Position numbers and translations under genes: made by a program. A model generated the notes under the pieces. The model was given only the letters and a program-made list of their open reading frames with translations. It made no database searches and was not told the origin of the DNA. 64,000 nucleotides of DNA from Idiomarinaceae bacterium (GTDB taxonomy: Bacteria > Pseudomonadota > Gammaproteobacteria > Enterobacterales > Alteromonadaceae), in the NCBI GenBank assembly GCA_002685255.1, contig NYWU01000010.1, positions 1 to 64,000 of the forward strand, written 5' to 3'. Of this stretch, positions 1-8,491 are shown piece by piece; the stretch's first letter is position 1; every line of letters begins with the position of its first letter.

Positions 1-91
1 AATTCGGCTTGCCACCCATGTGGCAAGACGCCGCTTGAACGGTGCGAGCTCTGCGAGCGCCTGTGGCGGCGCCAGACTTCAAATAGAATGA
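1..91 (+). other. Left-edge remnant of an upstream transcript
   Basis: This stretch lies before a strong rightward terminator, so something upstream is transcribed into it. One frame is open from the window edge to a TGA at 89-91 and could be the C-terminus of a truncated gene, but its 29 residues match nothing I recognise. It also contains a perfect 8-bp hairpin (CTTGCCAC at 8-15, GTGGCAAG at 20-27, loop CCAT), so a structured RNA 3' end is an alternative. I cannot decide between them. Confidence 0.25.
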
Positions 92-118
92 CCCCAGCCG
101 ATTGGCTGGGGTTTTTTT
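91..118 (+). terminator. Rho-independent terminator
   Basis: A perfect 9-bp stem (ACCCCAGCC 91-99 with GGCTGGGGT 104-112) encloses a GATT loop and runs straight into a T tract ending at 118. It ends a rightward transcript that starts outside the window. Confidence 0.9.
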
Positions 119-134
119 ATGCCTGCTCGCCGGA

Positions 135-194
135 GTACGTCGCGCATCCTGCGCGACCATCGACACCGCCCCGTGCGCCCAAGGCGCACGCTAC
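135..194. repeat. BIME-like repeat unit 1 (two inverted hairpins)
   Basis: A 60-bp unit holds two hairpins. Hairpin A pairs GTCGCGCA (139-146) with TGCGCGAC (150-157) around TCC and is preceded on the plus strand by GTAC. Hairpin B pairs CGTGCGCC (172-179) with GGCGCACG (183-190) around CAA and is preceded on the minus strand by GTAG. Two inverted hairpins with a tetranucleotide at each outer foot resemble the bacterial REP/BIME layout. It is intergenic, between the terminator and the cytochrome b561 gene. Confidence 0.6.
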
Positions 195-205
195 GACGGC
201 GCCAC

Positions 206-265
206 GTACGTCGCGCATTGTGCGCGACAATCCACATCGCCCAGTGCGCAGAATGCGCACGCTAC
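206..265. repeat. BIME-like repeat unit 2 (tandem copy)
   Basis: This is a second 60-bp unit, offset 71 bp from the first and separated from it by 11 bp. Hairpin C has the same stem as A (210-217 with 221-228, loop TTG). Hairpin D pairs GTGCGCA (244-250) with TGCGCAC (254-260) around GAA. Relative to B, one stem pair has changed on both sides (C-G to A-T), so pairing is kept. GTAC (206-209) and a minus-strand GTAG (262-265) again mark the outer ends. Positions 266-370 are AT-rich and probably hold the promoter of the next gene, but I see no convincing -35/-10 pair. Confidence 0.6.
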
Positions 266-370
266 AAGTAAATCGAACGTTATATCCTAAATTCGCTGCT
301 TTTATTTCTATATATTCATACTATTATCTATGTATCGTGCAATGGCACAGTAGCGAAATAGTGAGGAAAT

Positions 371-907
371 ATGAAAGAAACAGGGTCGAAAGGTTATGAT
401 GCCCTCATGATCATCATTCACTGGATGAGTGCCCTGCTTGTATTTGGGCTGTTCGCACTCGGTTGGTGGATGGTAGACCTCACCTATTATTCTAATTGGT
501 ACACAACAGCACCTTGGTGGCATAAGTCCCTCGGTTTGTTGGTACTCTTCATTACTCTTTTTAGAGTTGTTTGGCGGCTTATAAAAGGCACCCCGACAAT
601 CGATGGTTCTGCATTTGAGAAAAAAGCTGCGAAATTCGGTCACTTACTACTCTACATCAGTCTACTCGCGGTTGTTTTTAGCGGTTATCTAATCTCGACC
701 GGCGAAGGTAAACCTATCAGTTTTTTTGGTTGGTTTGACGTACCCGCGTTGCCGTTTCAGATAGAGCAACAAGCCACATTGGCAGGAACTATTCACGAAT
801 ATGCTGCTTACGTATTAGTGATCCTAGCGCTAGGTCATGGCGTTATGGCATTAAAGCATCATTTTATTGATAAACGCTCAACACTTATTCGAATGATAAA
901 ACCTTAA
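371..907 (+). CDS. Cytochrome b561 family membrane protein
   Basis: Predicted four-helix inner-membrane cytochrome b of the CybB/b561 type, which binds two b hemes and is thought to move electrons from quinol. The 178 residues match the family's usual length. Hydrophobic helices begin near residues 12, 50, 92 and 142, and histidines 17, 51, 142 and 156 sit where heme ligands are expected. The start has GTGAGGA at 361-367. It lies 14 bp before a yceI gene, a very common pairing, so the two are probably co-transcribed and may act together in periplasmic redox or isoprenoid-quinone handling. The exact donor and acceptor are not shown by the sequence. Confidence 0.85.
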   Translation: MKETGSKGYDALMIIIHWMSALLVFGLFALGWWMVDLTYYSNWYTTAPWWHKSLGLLVLFITLFRVVWRLIKGTPTIDGSAFEKKAAKFGHLLLYISLLAVVFSGYLISTGEGKPISFFGWFDVPALPFQIEQQATLAGTIHEYAAYVLVILALGHGVMALKHHFIDKRSTLIRMIKP

Positions 908-921
908 GAGGAAACTAAGCT

Positions 922-1503
922 ATGAAAACACAACTATTAGCATTATCTGCCATTGTAGGCAGCGTATTAGCGGCTCCCGCAGTAGCAGACGACTATGTGA
1001 TTGATACTGAGGGTCAACACGCCTTCATTCAGTTCAAGATCAAACACTTAGGTTATAGCTGGTTGCTAGGTCGCTTTAATGACTTTGAAGGCAAATTTAG
1101 TTACGACGAGGCAAATCCGGGCAATGCCTCGGTCGAAGTGACAATCGACACGGCAAGTGTGGATACCAACCACGCGGAACGCGACAAACACCTCCGTAGC
1201 GACGACTTTTTAAACACGGGAGAATATCCTGAAGCGAGCTTTGTCAGCACACGTTACGTGCCTGATAGTGATGATGAAAATGAAGGTACGCTGTACGGCA
1301 ACTTTACGCTGAATGGTGTAACCAAGGAAATTGCTATCGAAGTAGAACAGGTTGGTGCCGGTGAAGATCCTTGGGGTGGTTTCCGCCGCGGTTTCGAAGG
1401 TGAAGTCGACCTTACGTTGGCCGACTACAACATTGATTACAACTTAGGCCCTGAAGCCAAAGAGGTTGAATTGTACCTTTCTATCGAAGGTGTCCGTCAG
1501 TAA
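922..1503 (+). CDS. YceI family periplasmic protein
   Basis: Secreted lipocalin-like beta-barrel protein; family members bind polyisoprenoids such as ubiquinone-8. Residues 1-22 form a signal peptide ending AVA, so the mature protein starts at about D23. The rest is a typical YceI domain, with the early ending pattern of beta strands and no cysteines. Length (193 residues) is normal. AGAGG at 908-912 serves as ribosome site, and the gene directly follows the cytochrome b561 gene. Its stop codon (1501-1503) touches the stop codon of the convergent hemY (1504-1506), leaving no intergenic terminator. Physiological ligand here is unknown. Confidence 0.88.
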   Translation: MKTQLLALSAIVGSVLAAPAVADDYVIDTEGQHAFIQFKIKHLGYSWLLGRFNDFEGKFSYDEANPGNASVEVTIDTASVDTNHAERDKHLRSDDFLNTGEYPEASFVSTRYVPDSDDENEGTLYGNFTLNGVTKEIAIEVEQVGAGEDPWGGFRRGFEGEVDLTLADYNIDYNLGPEAKEVELYLSIEGVRQ

Positions 1504-2679
1504 TTAACTTGCTTTAGCGGTTAGTGCTTGCTTATAAGCATTAGCCGCTAAGCGGTTATCGCCTAACGCAGCGTATGCGTCACCCATCCGGATGTAATCG
1601 TCCTTATTACACGCATTCAAATCGCTCAGTTTCTTTAACGCCCGCTGGGCCAGCGAATAGTCTTTGTTACCCAACGCTAGCACAGCAAGTGCGCGGATAT
1701 ATTGACTGTCGTTAGGCTTCCGCTTCAAATGAGACTGAACCCAATCGATGATGTTGGGATCGGTGCCAACTAGCACATGCTCGTTAACACAATCGTTTAA
1801 GTTAAGCTCACCACGTTCTAAACCATTTTTGACGACCTTAGTACATGCACTATGTTGGCCATAGTAGTTCAGCGCTTTAGCATAGGCTAAACGGATAGCC
1901 GGGGTGCTACGTTGTGTTCGGCTAAGGCTCTTCCAGTCTTTAAATAATGCCTTGGCATCATTACGCGCAATACGGATAAAGTGTTGCAGATAGACTGATA
2001 ATACCAACTGGTCAAAATCAACTTGTGTTAGTTGTGATTTCTCACGGATTTGATTGAGGTGTGGCTGTAAATCATCTAGGCGCTTTTCCCCTTTATAAAG
2101 CTCAATCGCCTGTGTCCAAAGATGTGGTGGGAATTCGCCTCGGTCGAGTTGGGTTTCAACTTGTTGAATCGTTAGCCCTTGATGATCATCGTTGCGCTGA
2201 ACTGCGCTATGTACGGCCAGAAATTCGCTTGCGGGCTCGAAGTCTGAACCTGCTGTATCGAGCCAGTATTTTGCTTTGCCAGGCTCACCGGCTTTGTTTG
2301 CAGTGAAGGCTAATAAAGCCGCCAAATTTTCCGAGCGCTGCTGCTTATAAAGCAGCTCAAAGTCGACTAATGCCGAAGTATAATCGTGTTTTAACATCGC
2401 GAGGAGCGCGCGCTTTTCGCGTTGCTTTAGTTTGCGAGCTTTTCGTCGCGAGAACCATTGCCCACCTGCACGCGTTTTACCTAGTAACGCCTTAATAGCA
2501 GCAATGACTAGGCTCAATGCCAATATCGCGATTACCAAGAAAACAACCAAGCCAATAACCGTGCTTTCTATTGTGTAGCCAGCAAAATTAATTAACAGAT
2601 AACCAGCGTTGCCAGCAGAGATAGGCCCTAAAATAGCGCCCGCAATTAAAACGACTAGGACGTACACCCACCATCTCAT
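1504..2679 (-). CDS. hemY: HemY, heme-biosynthesis-associated TPR protein
   Basis: Inner-membrane protein of the gammaproteobacterial HemY type, not the protoporphyrinogen oxidase HemY of Gram-positives. Two hydrophobic helices occupy about residues 1-25 and 40-63, then a basic linker (SRRKARKLKQREKR), then TPR-like helical repeats to the C-terminus. The 391 residues are close to the E. coli protein. Its start overlaps the end of hemX by 4 bp (ATGA), so translation is probably coupled. It is the last gene of hemCDXY. The role in tetrapyrrole synthesis is known from genetic association rather than a proven reaction. Confidence 0.9.
   Translation of the reverse strand: MRWWVYVLVVLIAGAILGPISAGNAGYLLINFAGYTIESTVIGLVVFLVIAILALSLVIAAIKALLGKTRAGGQWFSRRKARKLKQREKRALLAMLKHDYTSALVDFELLYKQQRSENLAALLAFTANKAGEPGKAKYWLDTAGSDFEPASEFLAVHSAVQRNDDHQGLTIQQVETQLDRGEFPPHLWTQAIELYKGEKRLDDLQPHLNQIREKSQLTQVDFDQLVLSVYLQHFIRIARNDAKALFKDWKSLSRTQRSTPAIRLAYAKALNYYGQHSACTKVVKNGLERGELNLNDCVNEHVLVGTDPNIIDWVQSHLKRKPNDSQYIRALAVLALGNKDYSLAQRALKKLSDLNACNKDDYIRMGDAYAALGDNRLAANAYKQALTAKAS
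1514..1551. other. Long hairpin in the 3' end of hemY
   Basis: Positions 1514-1529 pair with 1536-1551 in a 16-bp stem with two G-T wobbles and a six-base loop. It lies inside the last codons of hemY, just past the yceI stop on the plus strand. No T tract follows in either direction. It could slow or protect the ends of the two convergent transcripts, or be a coding coincidence. Confidence 0.4.
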
Positions 2680-3827
2680 TGTAAACGCCCTCCTAACTGA
2701 CTCGCTGCCACAGAAAGAGATGACACCTCTGGCAGCTCCGCTGCTTGTTGAATACCATCTTCTAACTGCGCTAGCTTGTTCAGTACGCGTTGTTGCGCAG
2801 GACTAGCAGCTTTTATATCGCTAATTAATGCGCTCGCTTCGTTCAGCTTGGTTTTGGCTAGTTCAACTTGACCTTTTAATGCCGCATTCTCTGCAACGCT
2901 CAGAATGAGATCGAGTTGTTGTTGTTTTAGCGTGATGGTTTCGTTAGATATAACGGGTTCTATAGGCGCCGACGACTTTTCAATACGGAAAAAGTTATCC
3001 ATAAAGGCGTGCCAATTGTATGCGAGATGCTCACGCCAGTTAGTTGGTTCGGTTGCTTGCTCACTTTCAATTGAGAAGTCATCGGTTGGTGTTTTATTCG
3101 ATAGCGAGAGCGCTTGGCGTTTTAAAGCGGCAAGTTCAACCACCCATTGGGTTGCATCGCTTTGTTGGTATTCCAAAAGGGCTTGCTTGTCTTCTTCAAT
3201 CGCCTGACGAATTTGTAAGGCACCGGATGACTCAATGCCTGCTAACTGCTGACTCGCTACATCAAGCAGTTGAATAGCGGTTTGCGCATCGGCATTAAAA
3301 ATGGCCGAACGAGCTGCCGCCGATAAGGTTTGTTTAACCTCAAACAAACGCCACTCGCGTATTCGTTCTGCCTGTTGTTGAGGTAGTTGATTAGCTAATT
3401 GTTGTAAGGTTTGCTGTTGTTGGTTCAGCTTGATCTCTAGCTGCTGAATACGTTGCTCTAGCTGATCGACTGAGCGATTATCTGAGTTCTGCTGAATTTG
3501 CTGTTTTGCCTGCTGGAGCTCAGCTTGTAGCTGCTCAAGCTGCTTTTGTGCTCGCTGCATTGTCGCTTGCTGAGCATATTCAATGGTTGGCTCTTGAGCC
3601 TGAGTCGTTGGTGATGACTCCGACCAAAATGGTAGCTGTTTATAGGGTTGTTTAAAGTAAATCCAAGCGGCGAAAGCTACTAGAGCAAGCAGTACGATAA
3701 TATAAAGGATACCTTTGAACCGCGAACGCGCGTGACCCGACGAATCATCCGAATTTAATGAAGTGGTCTGTTCAGCGTCATGTATTTGCTTTGCAGTTTC
3801 TTGAGCTTCGTTGTTATCTTTATCCAT
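2676..3827 (-). CDS. hemX: HemX, membrane-anchored coiled-coil protein
   Basis: Homologue of the HemX protein encoded between hemD and hemY, annotated elsewhere as a putative uroporphyrinogen-III C-methyltransferase although no methyltransferase motif is visible here. One transmembrane helix sits at about residues 38-57. A glutamine-rich coiled coil follows (about 75-155, many LEQ and QQ heptads), then a mostly helical periplasmic or cytoplasmic domain to residue 383. It overlaps hemD by 8 bp and hemY by 4 bp. Its function is unproven; it probably scaffolds HemY or the pathway at the membrane. Confidence 0.88.
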   Translation of the reverse strand: MDKDNNEAQETAKQIHDAEQTTSLNSDDSSGHARSRFKGILYIIVLLALVAFAAWIYFKQPYKQLPFWSESSPTTQAQEPTIEYAQQATMQRAQKQLEQLQAELQQAKQQIQQNSDNRSVDQLEQRIQQLEIKLNQQQQTLQQLANQLPQQQAERIREWRLFEVKQTLSAAARSAIFNADAQTAIQLLDVASQQLAGIESSGALQIRQAIEEDKQALLEYQQSDATQWVVELAALKRQALSLSNKTPTDDFSIESEQATEPTNWREHLAYNWHAFMDNFFRIEKSSAPIEPVISNETITLKQQQLDLILSVAENAALKGQVELAKTKLNEASALISDIKAASPAQQRVLNKLAQLEDGIQQAAELPEVSSLSVAASQLGGRLQ

Positions 3828-4545
3828 GTTTTATAATCGCCTCAATCATCTTGCTCTCAGTTGCACTGCCAGTCACAGTAATGGTATCTGCTGCAACAAA
3901 AGGTATTAAGTCTCTTAATCGTTCACTAGGTACAATCCAATCACAGCGAGACAACCAGCTCCCGGCTTCGCGCGGCAAGCTGGATAAAAAGTAACCTAAC
4001 TGTTCAGCACTTGTCACTACAATTAGATTAACCGTATTCATCCACTGCGTCACTTGTCTATCGTCATTTAATACGCGTTTTACTCGTCGGTATACATCAA
4101 TACTATCGACTTTAGCACCGCGAGCTCGCAATGTATCAAATAGCAAATCGCGGCCCTTCTCACCCTTGATAATCAACCAGTGTTGATTATCAACGTCTAG
4201 CAGTTCAGGCAAGCCCAGTAACGACTCGCTGTCATGTTTAAAGGTGGGACAACGTGTCGAGGTCCCGAACGTATTAGCGGCCAGCCGAGCAGTCGTCGGA
4301 CCCACTGCAAACATCGATGTTGCTGGATGAAAGCTAAAGCCTGACTGAGCAGCAAACCTCACTGCGTTCTTACTAATCCAAATAACACCGTCATAGTCAT
4401 TAAAGGTTTTCGGTTTTACCGAAATGGGTTCAATGTCGATAAAACTGTGTTGGGTAAATTCAATAGAAGAGCGAGACAGCGCATCAATAACACGCTGTCG
4501 TGAATCATCGGGTTGTAATATCAGCGCCCTAGTCGTGCTGGTCAT
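3820..4545 (-). CDS. hemD: Uroporphyrinogen-III synthase
   Basis: Cyclises hydroxymethylbilane to uroporphyrinogen III, inverting ring D; soluble, cytosolic. At 241 residues it has the normal length for the two-domain HemD fold. Sequence conservation in this family is always weak. Supporting features are the N-terminal PDDSRQ segment, the mid-protein FAVGPTTA motif and the later VTSAEQL and VTGSATES motifs. It overlaps hemC by 17 bp and hemX by 8 bp, so the assignment rests on both motifs and operon position. Confidence 0.92.
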   Translation of the reverse strand: MTSTTRALILQPDDSRQRVIDALSRSSIEFTQHSFIDIEPISVKPKTFNDYDGVIWISKNAVRFAAQSGFSFHPATSMFAVGPTTARLAANTFGTSTRCPTFKHDSESLLGLPELLDVDNQHWLIIKGEKGRDLLFDTLRARGAKVDSIDVYRRVKRVLNDDRQVTQWMNTVNLIVVTSAEQLGYFLSSLPREAGSWLSRCDWIVPSERLRDLIPFVAADTITVTGSATESKMIEAIIKHG

Positions 4546-5461
4546 ACACCGCCTTCAAAATTTTACCTGCACCCCGTGCGAGAAGCTTCTCGGCGAGTTC
4601 GATACCTAACGCTTCGGCTTGTTCGATAGGCCCTTCAATTTGCTCTCGAATCACCTCGACGCCGTCTGGGTCACCGACTAGCCCTCGTAAACTGAGATGT
4701 TCACCATCGACCACAGCAAACGCGCCTATAGGTACTTGGCAACCGCCTTGTAGTCGGCGGTTCATCGCACGCTCGGCTAATACGCGATAGCGCGTGGTAG
4801 AGCACTGAAGTGGCTCGAGTAGCGTTTTTATCTTGTCATCATCGCTACGTACCTCAATACCCAATACACCTTGACCATTTGCGGGCAAGGAATCTTCAAC
4901 CGGGATAAAGGAAGTAATACGTTCGCCGAGTTCTAATCGAATAAGACCTGAAGCCGCTAAAATAATCGCGTCAAATTGCCCTTCATCGAGTTTGCGCAAG
5001 CGCGTTTGGACATTGCCGCGTAAATCTTTGATTACGAGATGTGGGAAACGCTCTTTAACCTGACAACGACGGCGCAGGCTGCAGGTGCCAACAACAGCGC
5101 CTTCTGGTAATTCATTCAATGATTGGTACTGATTAGAAACAAAAGCATCGCGCGGATCTTCACTTTCGCAGATGGTATGAAGTTCTAACCCTGGTGGAAA
5201 CTCAACGGGCAAGTCTTTCATCGAATGTACGGCGAGGTCGGCCCTACCCTCTAACATCGCAGCTTCAAGCTCTTTTACGAATAGGCCTTTGCCACCGATT
5301 TTAGCTAATGGCGTATCAAGGATAATATCACCGCGTGTGGACATCGGTACAAGCTCAATCGTGAGCTCTGGATAGAGCGATGCTAAACGCGCTTGTATAT
5401 GTTCTGCTTGCCACATGGCGAGTTTACTTTTTCGCGTGGCAATTCTGACCGTCTTTGACAT
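4529..5461 (-). CDS. hemC: Hydroxymethylbilane synthase (porphobilinogen deaminase)
   Basis: Polymerises four porphobilinogens into hydroxymethylbilane, the third common step of heme synthesis. The 310 residues include the start [11 protein letters not shown], the catalytic aspartate D83 in HSMKDLP, the arginine-rich CSLRRRCQ segment that binds cofactor and substrate, and C241 (LQGGCQVP), which carries the dipyrromethane cofactor covalently. First gene of hemCDXY, transcribed divergently from lptM with 89 bp between them, which must hold both promoters. In E. coli this is where cyaA and cyaY lie; neither is present here. Confidence 0.97.
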   Translation of the reverse strand: MSKTVRIATRKSKLAMWQAEHIQARLASLYPELTIELVPMSTRGDIILDTPLAKIGGKGLFVKELEAAMLEGRADLAVHSMKDLPVEFPPGLELHTICESEDPRDAFVSNQYQSLNELPEGAVVGTCSLRRRCQVKERFPHLVIKDLRGNVQTRLRKLDEGQFDAIILAASGLIRLELGERITSFIPVEDSLPANGQGVLGIEVRSDDDKIKTLLEPLQCSTTRYRVLAERAMNRRLQGGCQVPIGAFAVVDGEHLSLRGLVGDPDGVEVIREQIEGPIEQAEALGIELAEKLLARGAGKILKAVYDQHD

Positions 5462-5550
5462 GTCTACCCCTTACTACTTAATGACATTTCGCTTTGGTGG
5501 TGCGATGATAGGCGCCACAAGCATACTCAATATAAAGATATAGTTTAGCG

Positions 5551-5733
5551 ATGTTTAAGCGAAATGTAACCAAGCCATTGATTCAACTCTGCGTCATTTT
5601 GACCAGTGTATGCGCGCTTGCGGCCTGCGGTCAAAAAGGACCTCTACAACCAGCGCCTATGCCAGAGAAAAACGAACAGCAGCCACAGCAACCACAACAA
5701 CCAAGTAATGCCGATGAGTCAGTTAAGTTATAA
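5551..5733 (+). CDS. lptM: LPS translocon maturation lipoprotein LptM (YifL)
   Basis: Small outer-membrane lipoprotein of 60 residues. A basic N-terminus and hydrophobic core lead to the lipobox LAAC with C26 as the lipidated residue. The mature start CGQKGPL is the hallmark of LptM/YifL, known to help LptD assemble in the LPS export complex. The tail is proline- and glutamine-rich and probably disordered. lysA begins inside its last codons, so the two are co-transcribed, as at the E. coli yifL-dapF locus. No strong ribosome site is visible before the ATG. Confidence 0.88.
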   Translation: MFKRNVTKPLIQLCVILTSVCALAACGQKGPLQPAPMPEKNEQQPQQPQQPSNADESVKL

Positions 5734-6967
5734 AGCAGCACAACTTCATATCGAATCTGTCGCTCTGCCAACCTTAGCCGAGCGATTCGGTACGCCACTT
5801 TATATTTACTCGAAAAGTCAGATTCTTGCGAACTGGGAAAAGTTTCGTGCCTTTTGGCCGAGCCAACATAAGTTGTGCTACGCGGTGAAAGCAAATAGTA
5901 ACTTGGCTATCTTACAACTGCTGGTCAAGCAAGGAGCTTGGTTCGATATTGTTTCGGGCGGTGAGCTGAAGCGCGTGCTTGCAGCAGGCGGGAAAGCTGA
6001 GCACGTGGTGTTTTCGGGCGTGGCCAAGTCAGAAGCAGAGATTCGGTTTGCATTAGAACAAGGTATTGGGTGTTTTAACGTTGAGTCTGCAGCAGAGCTC
6101 GAACGTATAGAGCAAGTTGCGCAAGCGCTGAAAACGCGCGCACCAGTGTCGTTGCGCGTTAATCCCGATGTCGATGCGAAAACACATCCCTATATTTCAA
6201 CGGGCCTAAAAGCTAATAAGTTTGGCATCCCGATGGATGACGCGATGGCGGTGTTTCGTAGAGCTCATACGCTTAACCATATCGAACTATTAGGCGCAGA
6301 CTGTCATATCGGTTCACAAATTATGACCGACGCGCCATTTTTGGATGCTGCAAAGCGCATGTTTCGATTATTAGAGCGCTTGAGAGACGAAGCGATTGAG
6401 CTTTCTCACCTCGACTTAGGTGGCGGTTTTGGTATCGACTATCAAGGTAAACAAACATTGGACGTGCAAGGCTACCTTGAGAGTGTCATTGAACTGGCGA
6501 AAGACTACCCTCAACTCACGTTAATGTTGGAGCCTGGACGTGCCGTTGTTGCCGACGCAGGTGTTTTGCTCAGCCAAGTTGAGTACACCAAACAGTCGGA
6601 TGATAAACGGTTTGTGTTGGTTGATGCGGGCATGAATGATCTGATGCGTCCTTCGCTTTATCAGGCATGGCACGATATTCTACCTGTTAATGAGAGCAAT
6701 AGTGTTGCCGATGCCATTGTGGATGTTGTGGGTCCGGTATGTGAAACAGGATGTTTTTTAGGCCATGCGCGACACCTCAATGTGCAAGCGGGCGACCTGA
6801 TTGCGGTTAACCATGCAGGCGCTTATGGATTTACCATGGCCTCAAACTACAATACACGCATGCGCCCAGCAGAAGTACTGGTAGAAGACGATCAAGTATG
6901 GTTAATTCGTGAGCGTGAAACGTTTGATGATCTGATCCGCGGTGAGCGGCTTATCGCTGAGGAGTAG
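5714..6967 (+). CDS. lysA: Diaminopimelate decarboxylase
   Basis: PLP enzyme that decarboxylates meso-diaminopimelate to lysine, the last step of lysine synthesis. From the ATG at 5714 it has 417 residues, the family norm; an ATG at 5708 is equally in frame, and the frame stays open further upstream inside lptM. The PLP lysine is K59 in CYAVKAN. HIGSQI, the glycine-rich LDLGGGFG and LEPGR follow. Near the C-terminus the catalytic cysteine is in VCETGC, where most relatives have an aspartate after the glycine, so the last residue is unusual. It overlaps lptM and sits 4 bp before dapF: two consecutive steps around diaminopimelate in one operon. Confidence 0.95.
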   Translation: MSQLSYKAAQLHIESVALPTLAERFGTPLYIYSKSQILANWEKFRAFWPSQHKLCYAVKANSNLAILQLLVKQGAWFDIVSGGELKRVLAAGGKAEHVVFSGVAKSEAEIRFALEQGIGCFNVESAAELERIEQVAQALKTRAPVSLRVNPDVDAKTHPYISTGLKANKFGIPMDDAMAVFRRAHTLNHIELLGADCHIGSQIMTDAPFLDAAKRMFRLLERLRDEAIELSHLDLGGGFGIDYQGKQTLDVQGYLESVIELAKDYPQLTLMLEPGRAVVADAGVLLSQVEYTKQSDDKRFVLVDAGMNDLMRPSLYQAWHDILPVNESNSVADAIVDVVGPVCETGCFLGHARHLNVQAGDLIAVNHAGAYGFTMASNYNTRMRPAEVLVEDDQVWLIRERETFDDLIRGERLIAEE

Positions 6968-6971
6968 AACG

Positions 6972-7799
6972 ATGTTACTGCAGTTCTCTAAAATGCACGG
7001 ATTAGGTAATGATTTTGTTGTGATTGATAACGTCACACAGAACTTCTATGTGAACCCTGAGCAAATTAAGCAGTGGGCAGACAGAAACCGTGGTATTGGC
7101 TTTGATCAGCTCTTATTAGTCGAGCCGCCCTATGATCCTGACCTCGATTTTCACTATCGCATTTTTAACGCGGATGGAAGCGAGGTCGCACAATGCGGTA
7201 ATGGAGCGCGATGCTTTGCAAAATTTGTTAAAGCGAAGGGTTTATCAAATAAAAACCACCTAAAAGTGAGTACCAAAGCCGGCACTATGGTGTTGCATAT
7301 AGAAAAGGATGGTCAAGTAACCGTCGAAATGGGTGAGCCCATGTTTGAGCCAGCCAGTGTCCCTTTTAAAGCTCAGAAGCCCGAGCATACTTATGTATTG
7401 AGAGTCGCCAATGAGACTGTGTTGTGTGGTGTAATGGGGCTTGGAAATCCACACTGCGTTATCGAAACTGATGATGTAAATACCGCGCCGGTCGCGTCTT
7501 TAGGCGAAAAAATTGCTCAGCATGAACGCTTCCCTGAAAGCGTCAATGTGGGCTTTATGCAGATTGTCTCGCGTCAACACGTCAATTTGCGAGTGTTTGA
7601 GCGGGGCGTTGGCGAAACTCAAGCCTGTGGTAGCGGTGCTTGCGCGGCAGCGGTCATCGGTATGCAGCAGGATAAGCTCGATCGTCAAGTCAAAGTCTCT
7701 CTGCCCGGTGGCGACTTAATGATTCGTTGGCAAGCGGGTCAGGCGGTAAAAATGACAGGGCCTGCAACACTTATTTTTGATGGACAAATGGTGATATGA
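6972..7799 (+). CDS. dapF: Diaminopimelate epimerase
   Basis: Interconverts LL- and meso-diaminopimelate for lysine and peptidoglycan. The 275 residues begin with the typical MHGLGNDF segment. The two catalytic cysteines are C75 in VAQCGNGAR and the one in QACGSGAC near residue 219, in the usual proton-relay arrangement. I chose the ATG at 6972 because GAGGAG lies just before it at the end of lysA and the length matches E. coli DapF; a longer in-frame start at 6942 would overlap lysA. Its ATGA stop overlap with the next gene implies coupled translation. Confidence 0.97.
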   Translation: MLLQFSKMHGLGNDFVVIDNVTQNFYVNPEQIKQWADRNRGIGFDQLLLVEPPYDPDLDFHYRIFNADGSEVAQCGNGARCFAKFVKAKGLSNKNHLKVSTKAGTMVLHIEKDGQVTVEMGEPMFEPASVPFKAQKPEHTYVLRVANETVLCGVMGLGNPHCVIETDDVNTAPVASLGEKIAQHERFPESVNVGFMQIVSRQHVNLRVFERGVGETQACGSGACAAAVIGMQQDKLDRQVKVSLPGGDLMIRWQAGQAVKMTGPATLIFDGQMVI

Positions 7800-8491
7800 A
7801 CAATAACAAACAAGCGCTCGATACGCCTGTCATTGATGACTCGCTGATCCGCGCCTATTTGGAAGAGAATCCGGATTTCTTTGAGCGACACGATGATTTG
7901 CTCAATAGTTTAACGGTCTCACACGAACGTAAAGGCACGGTATCTTTAGTTGAGCGACAGCAGCAAAAGCTACGTGAACGTGTTAATCAACTCGAAGAGG
8001 AAATTACTGAGTTAATGATTAATGCACGCCGTAACGAGGCGATTTTCAAAGCATATAGCGAATTATATGTGCGACTATTGAAGTGCCGTACGCTACAACA
8101 GGCTATCGATGCCTTACGAAATACATTTGAAGAAGATTTAGGCTTGTCGGCGTTAACGCTTAAACTATTCGACAGTCCAATAGAAGTCAGTGATCAGCTG
8201 GTGTTTGCAGCCGATACTCACCGCCAGCTGTTAAGCAAACGCTTTGACGACAGCCCCATTTATCTTGGGCGATTGACTGAACAAGAACGGAGACTACTGT
8301 TTCAAGATGAGGCGGTGCATTCGGTGGCGCTGATGTCGCTGGGTGAACAAGGTGAAGTGGGGATGTTTGCGGTAGGCAGTGGTCAGGCTGACCATTTTGA
8401 GCCAGCGATGGATCCGTTGTTAATTAATCAATTGCAAGCTTTGCTAAGCGCACTATTGCCACGTTTACTCGTAGAAAATGAAGCTGCGTGA
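7796..8491 (+). CDS. DUF484 family protein (YigA-like)
   Basis: Cytosolic protein of 231 residues of the DUF484 family, which always sits between dapF and xerC in gammaproteobacteria. The start (about residues 17-40) carries the family's [16 protein letters not shown] segment. A coiled coil follows around residues 48-80 and the C-terminal half looks like a GAF-type fold. The biochemical role is unknown. It overlaps dapF by 4 bp and xerC by 14 bp, so it is made from the same transcript. Confidence 0.88.
   Translation: MNNNKQALDTPVIDDSLIRAYLEENPDFFERHDDLLNSLTVSHERKGTVSLVERQQQKLRERVNQLEEEITELMINARRNEAIFKAYSELYVRLLKCRTLQQAIDALRNTFEEDLGLSALTLKLFDSPIEVSDQLVFAADTHRQLLSKRFDDSPIYLGRLTEQERRLLFQDEAVHSVALMSLGEQGEVGMFAVGSGQADHFEPAMDPLLINQLQALLSALLPRLLVENEAA

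Noticed and set aside
135-265. Possible CRISPR array
   Set aside because: Only two units, hairpin-rich and nearly identical in spacer length; the inner sequence is itself inverted repeats. No cas genes nearby.
88-399. Open frame of 103 codons across the terminator and repeats
   Set aside because: It runs through the terminator and the BIME-like hairpins and overlaps the start of the cytochrome b561 gene; no ribosome site and repetitive composition.
308-643. Minus-strand ORF over the cytochrome b561 start
   Set aside because: Shadow of a well-supported gene on the other strand, no motif.
5631-5894. Minus-strand ORF with a cysteine/glycine tail
   Set aside because: The repeats come from the proline/glutamine-rich lptM codons on the other strand; overlaps lptM and lysA.
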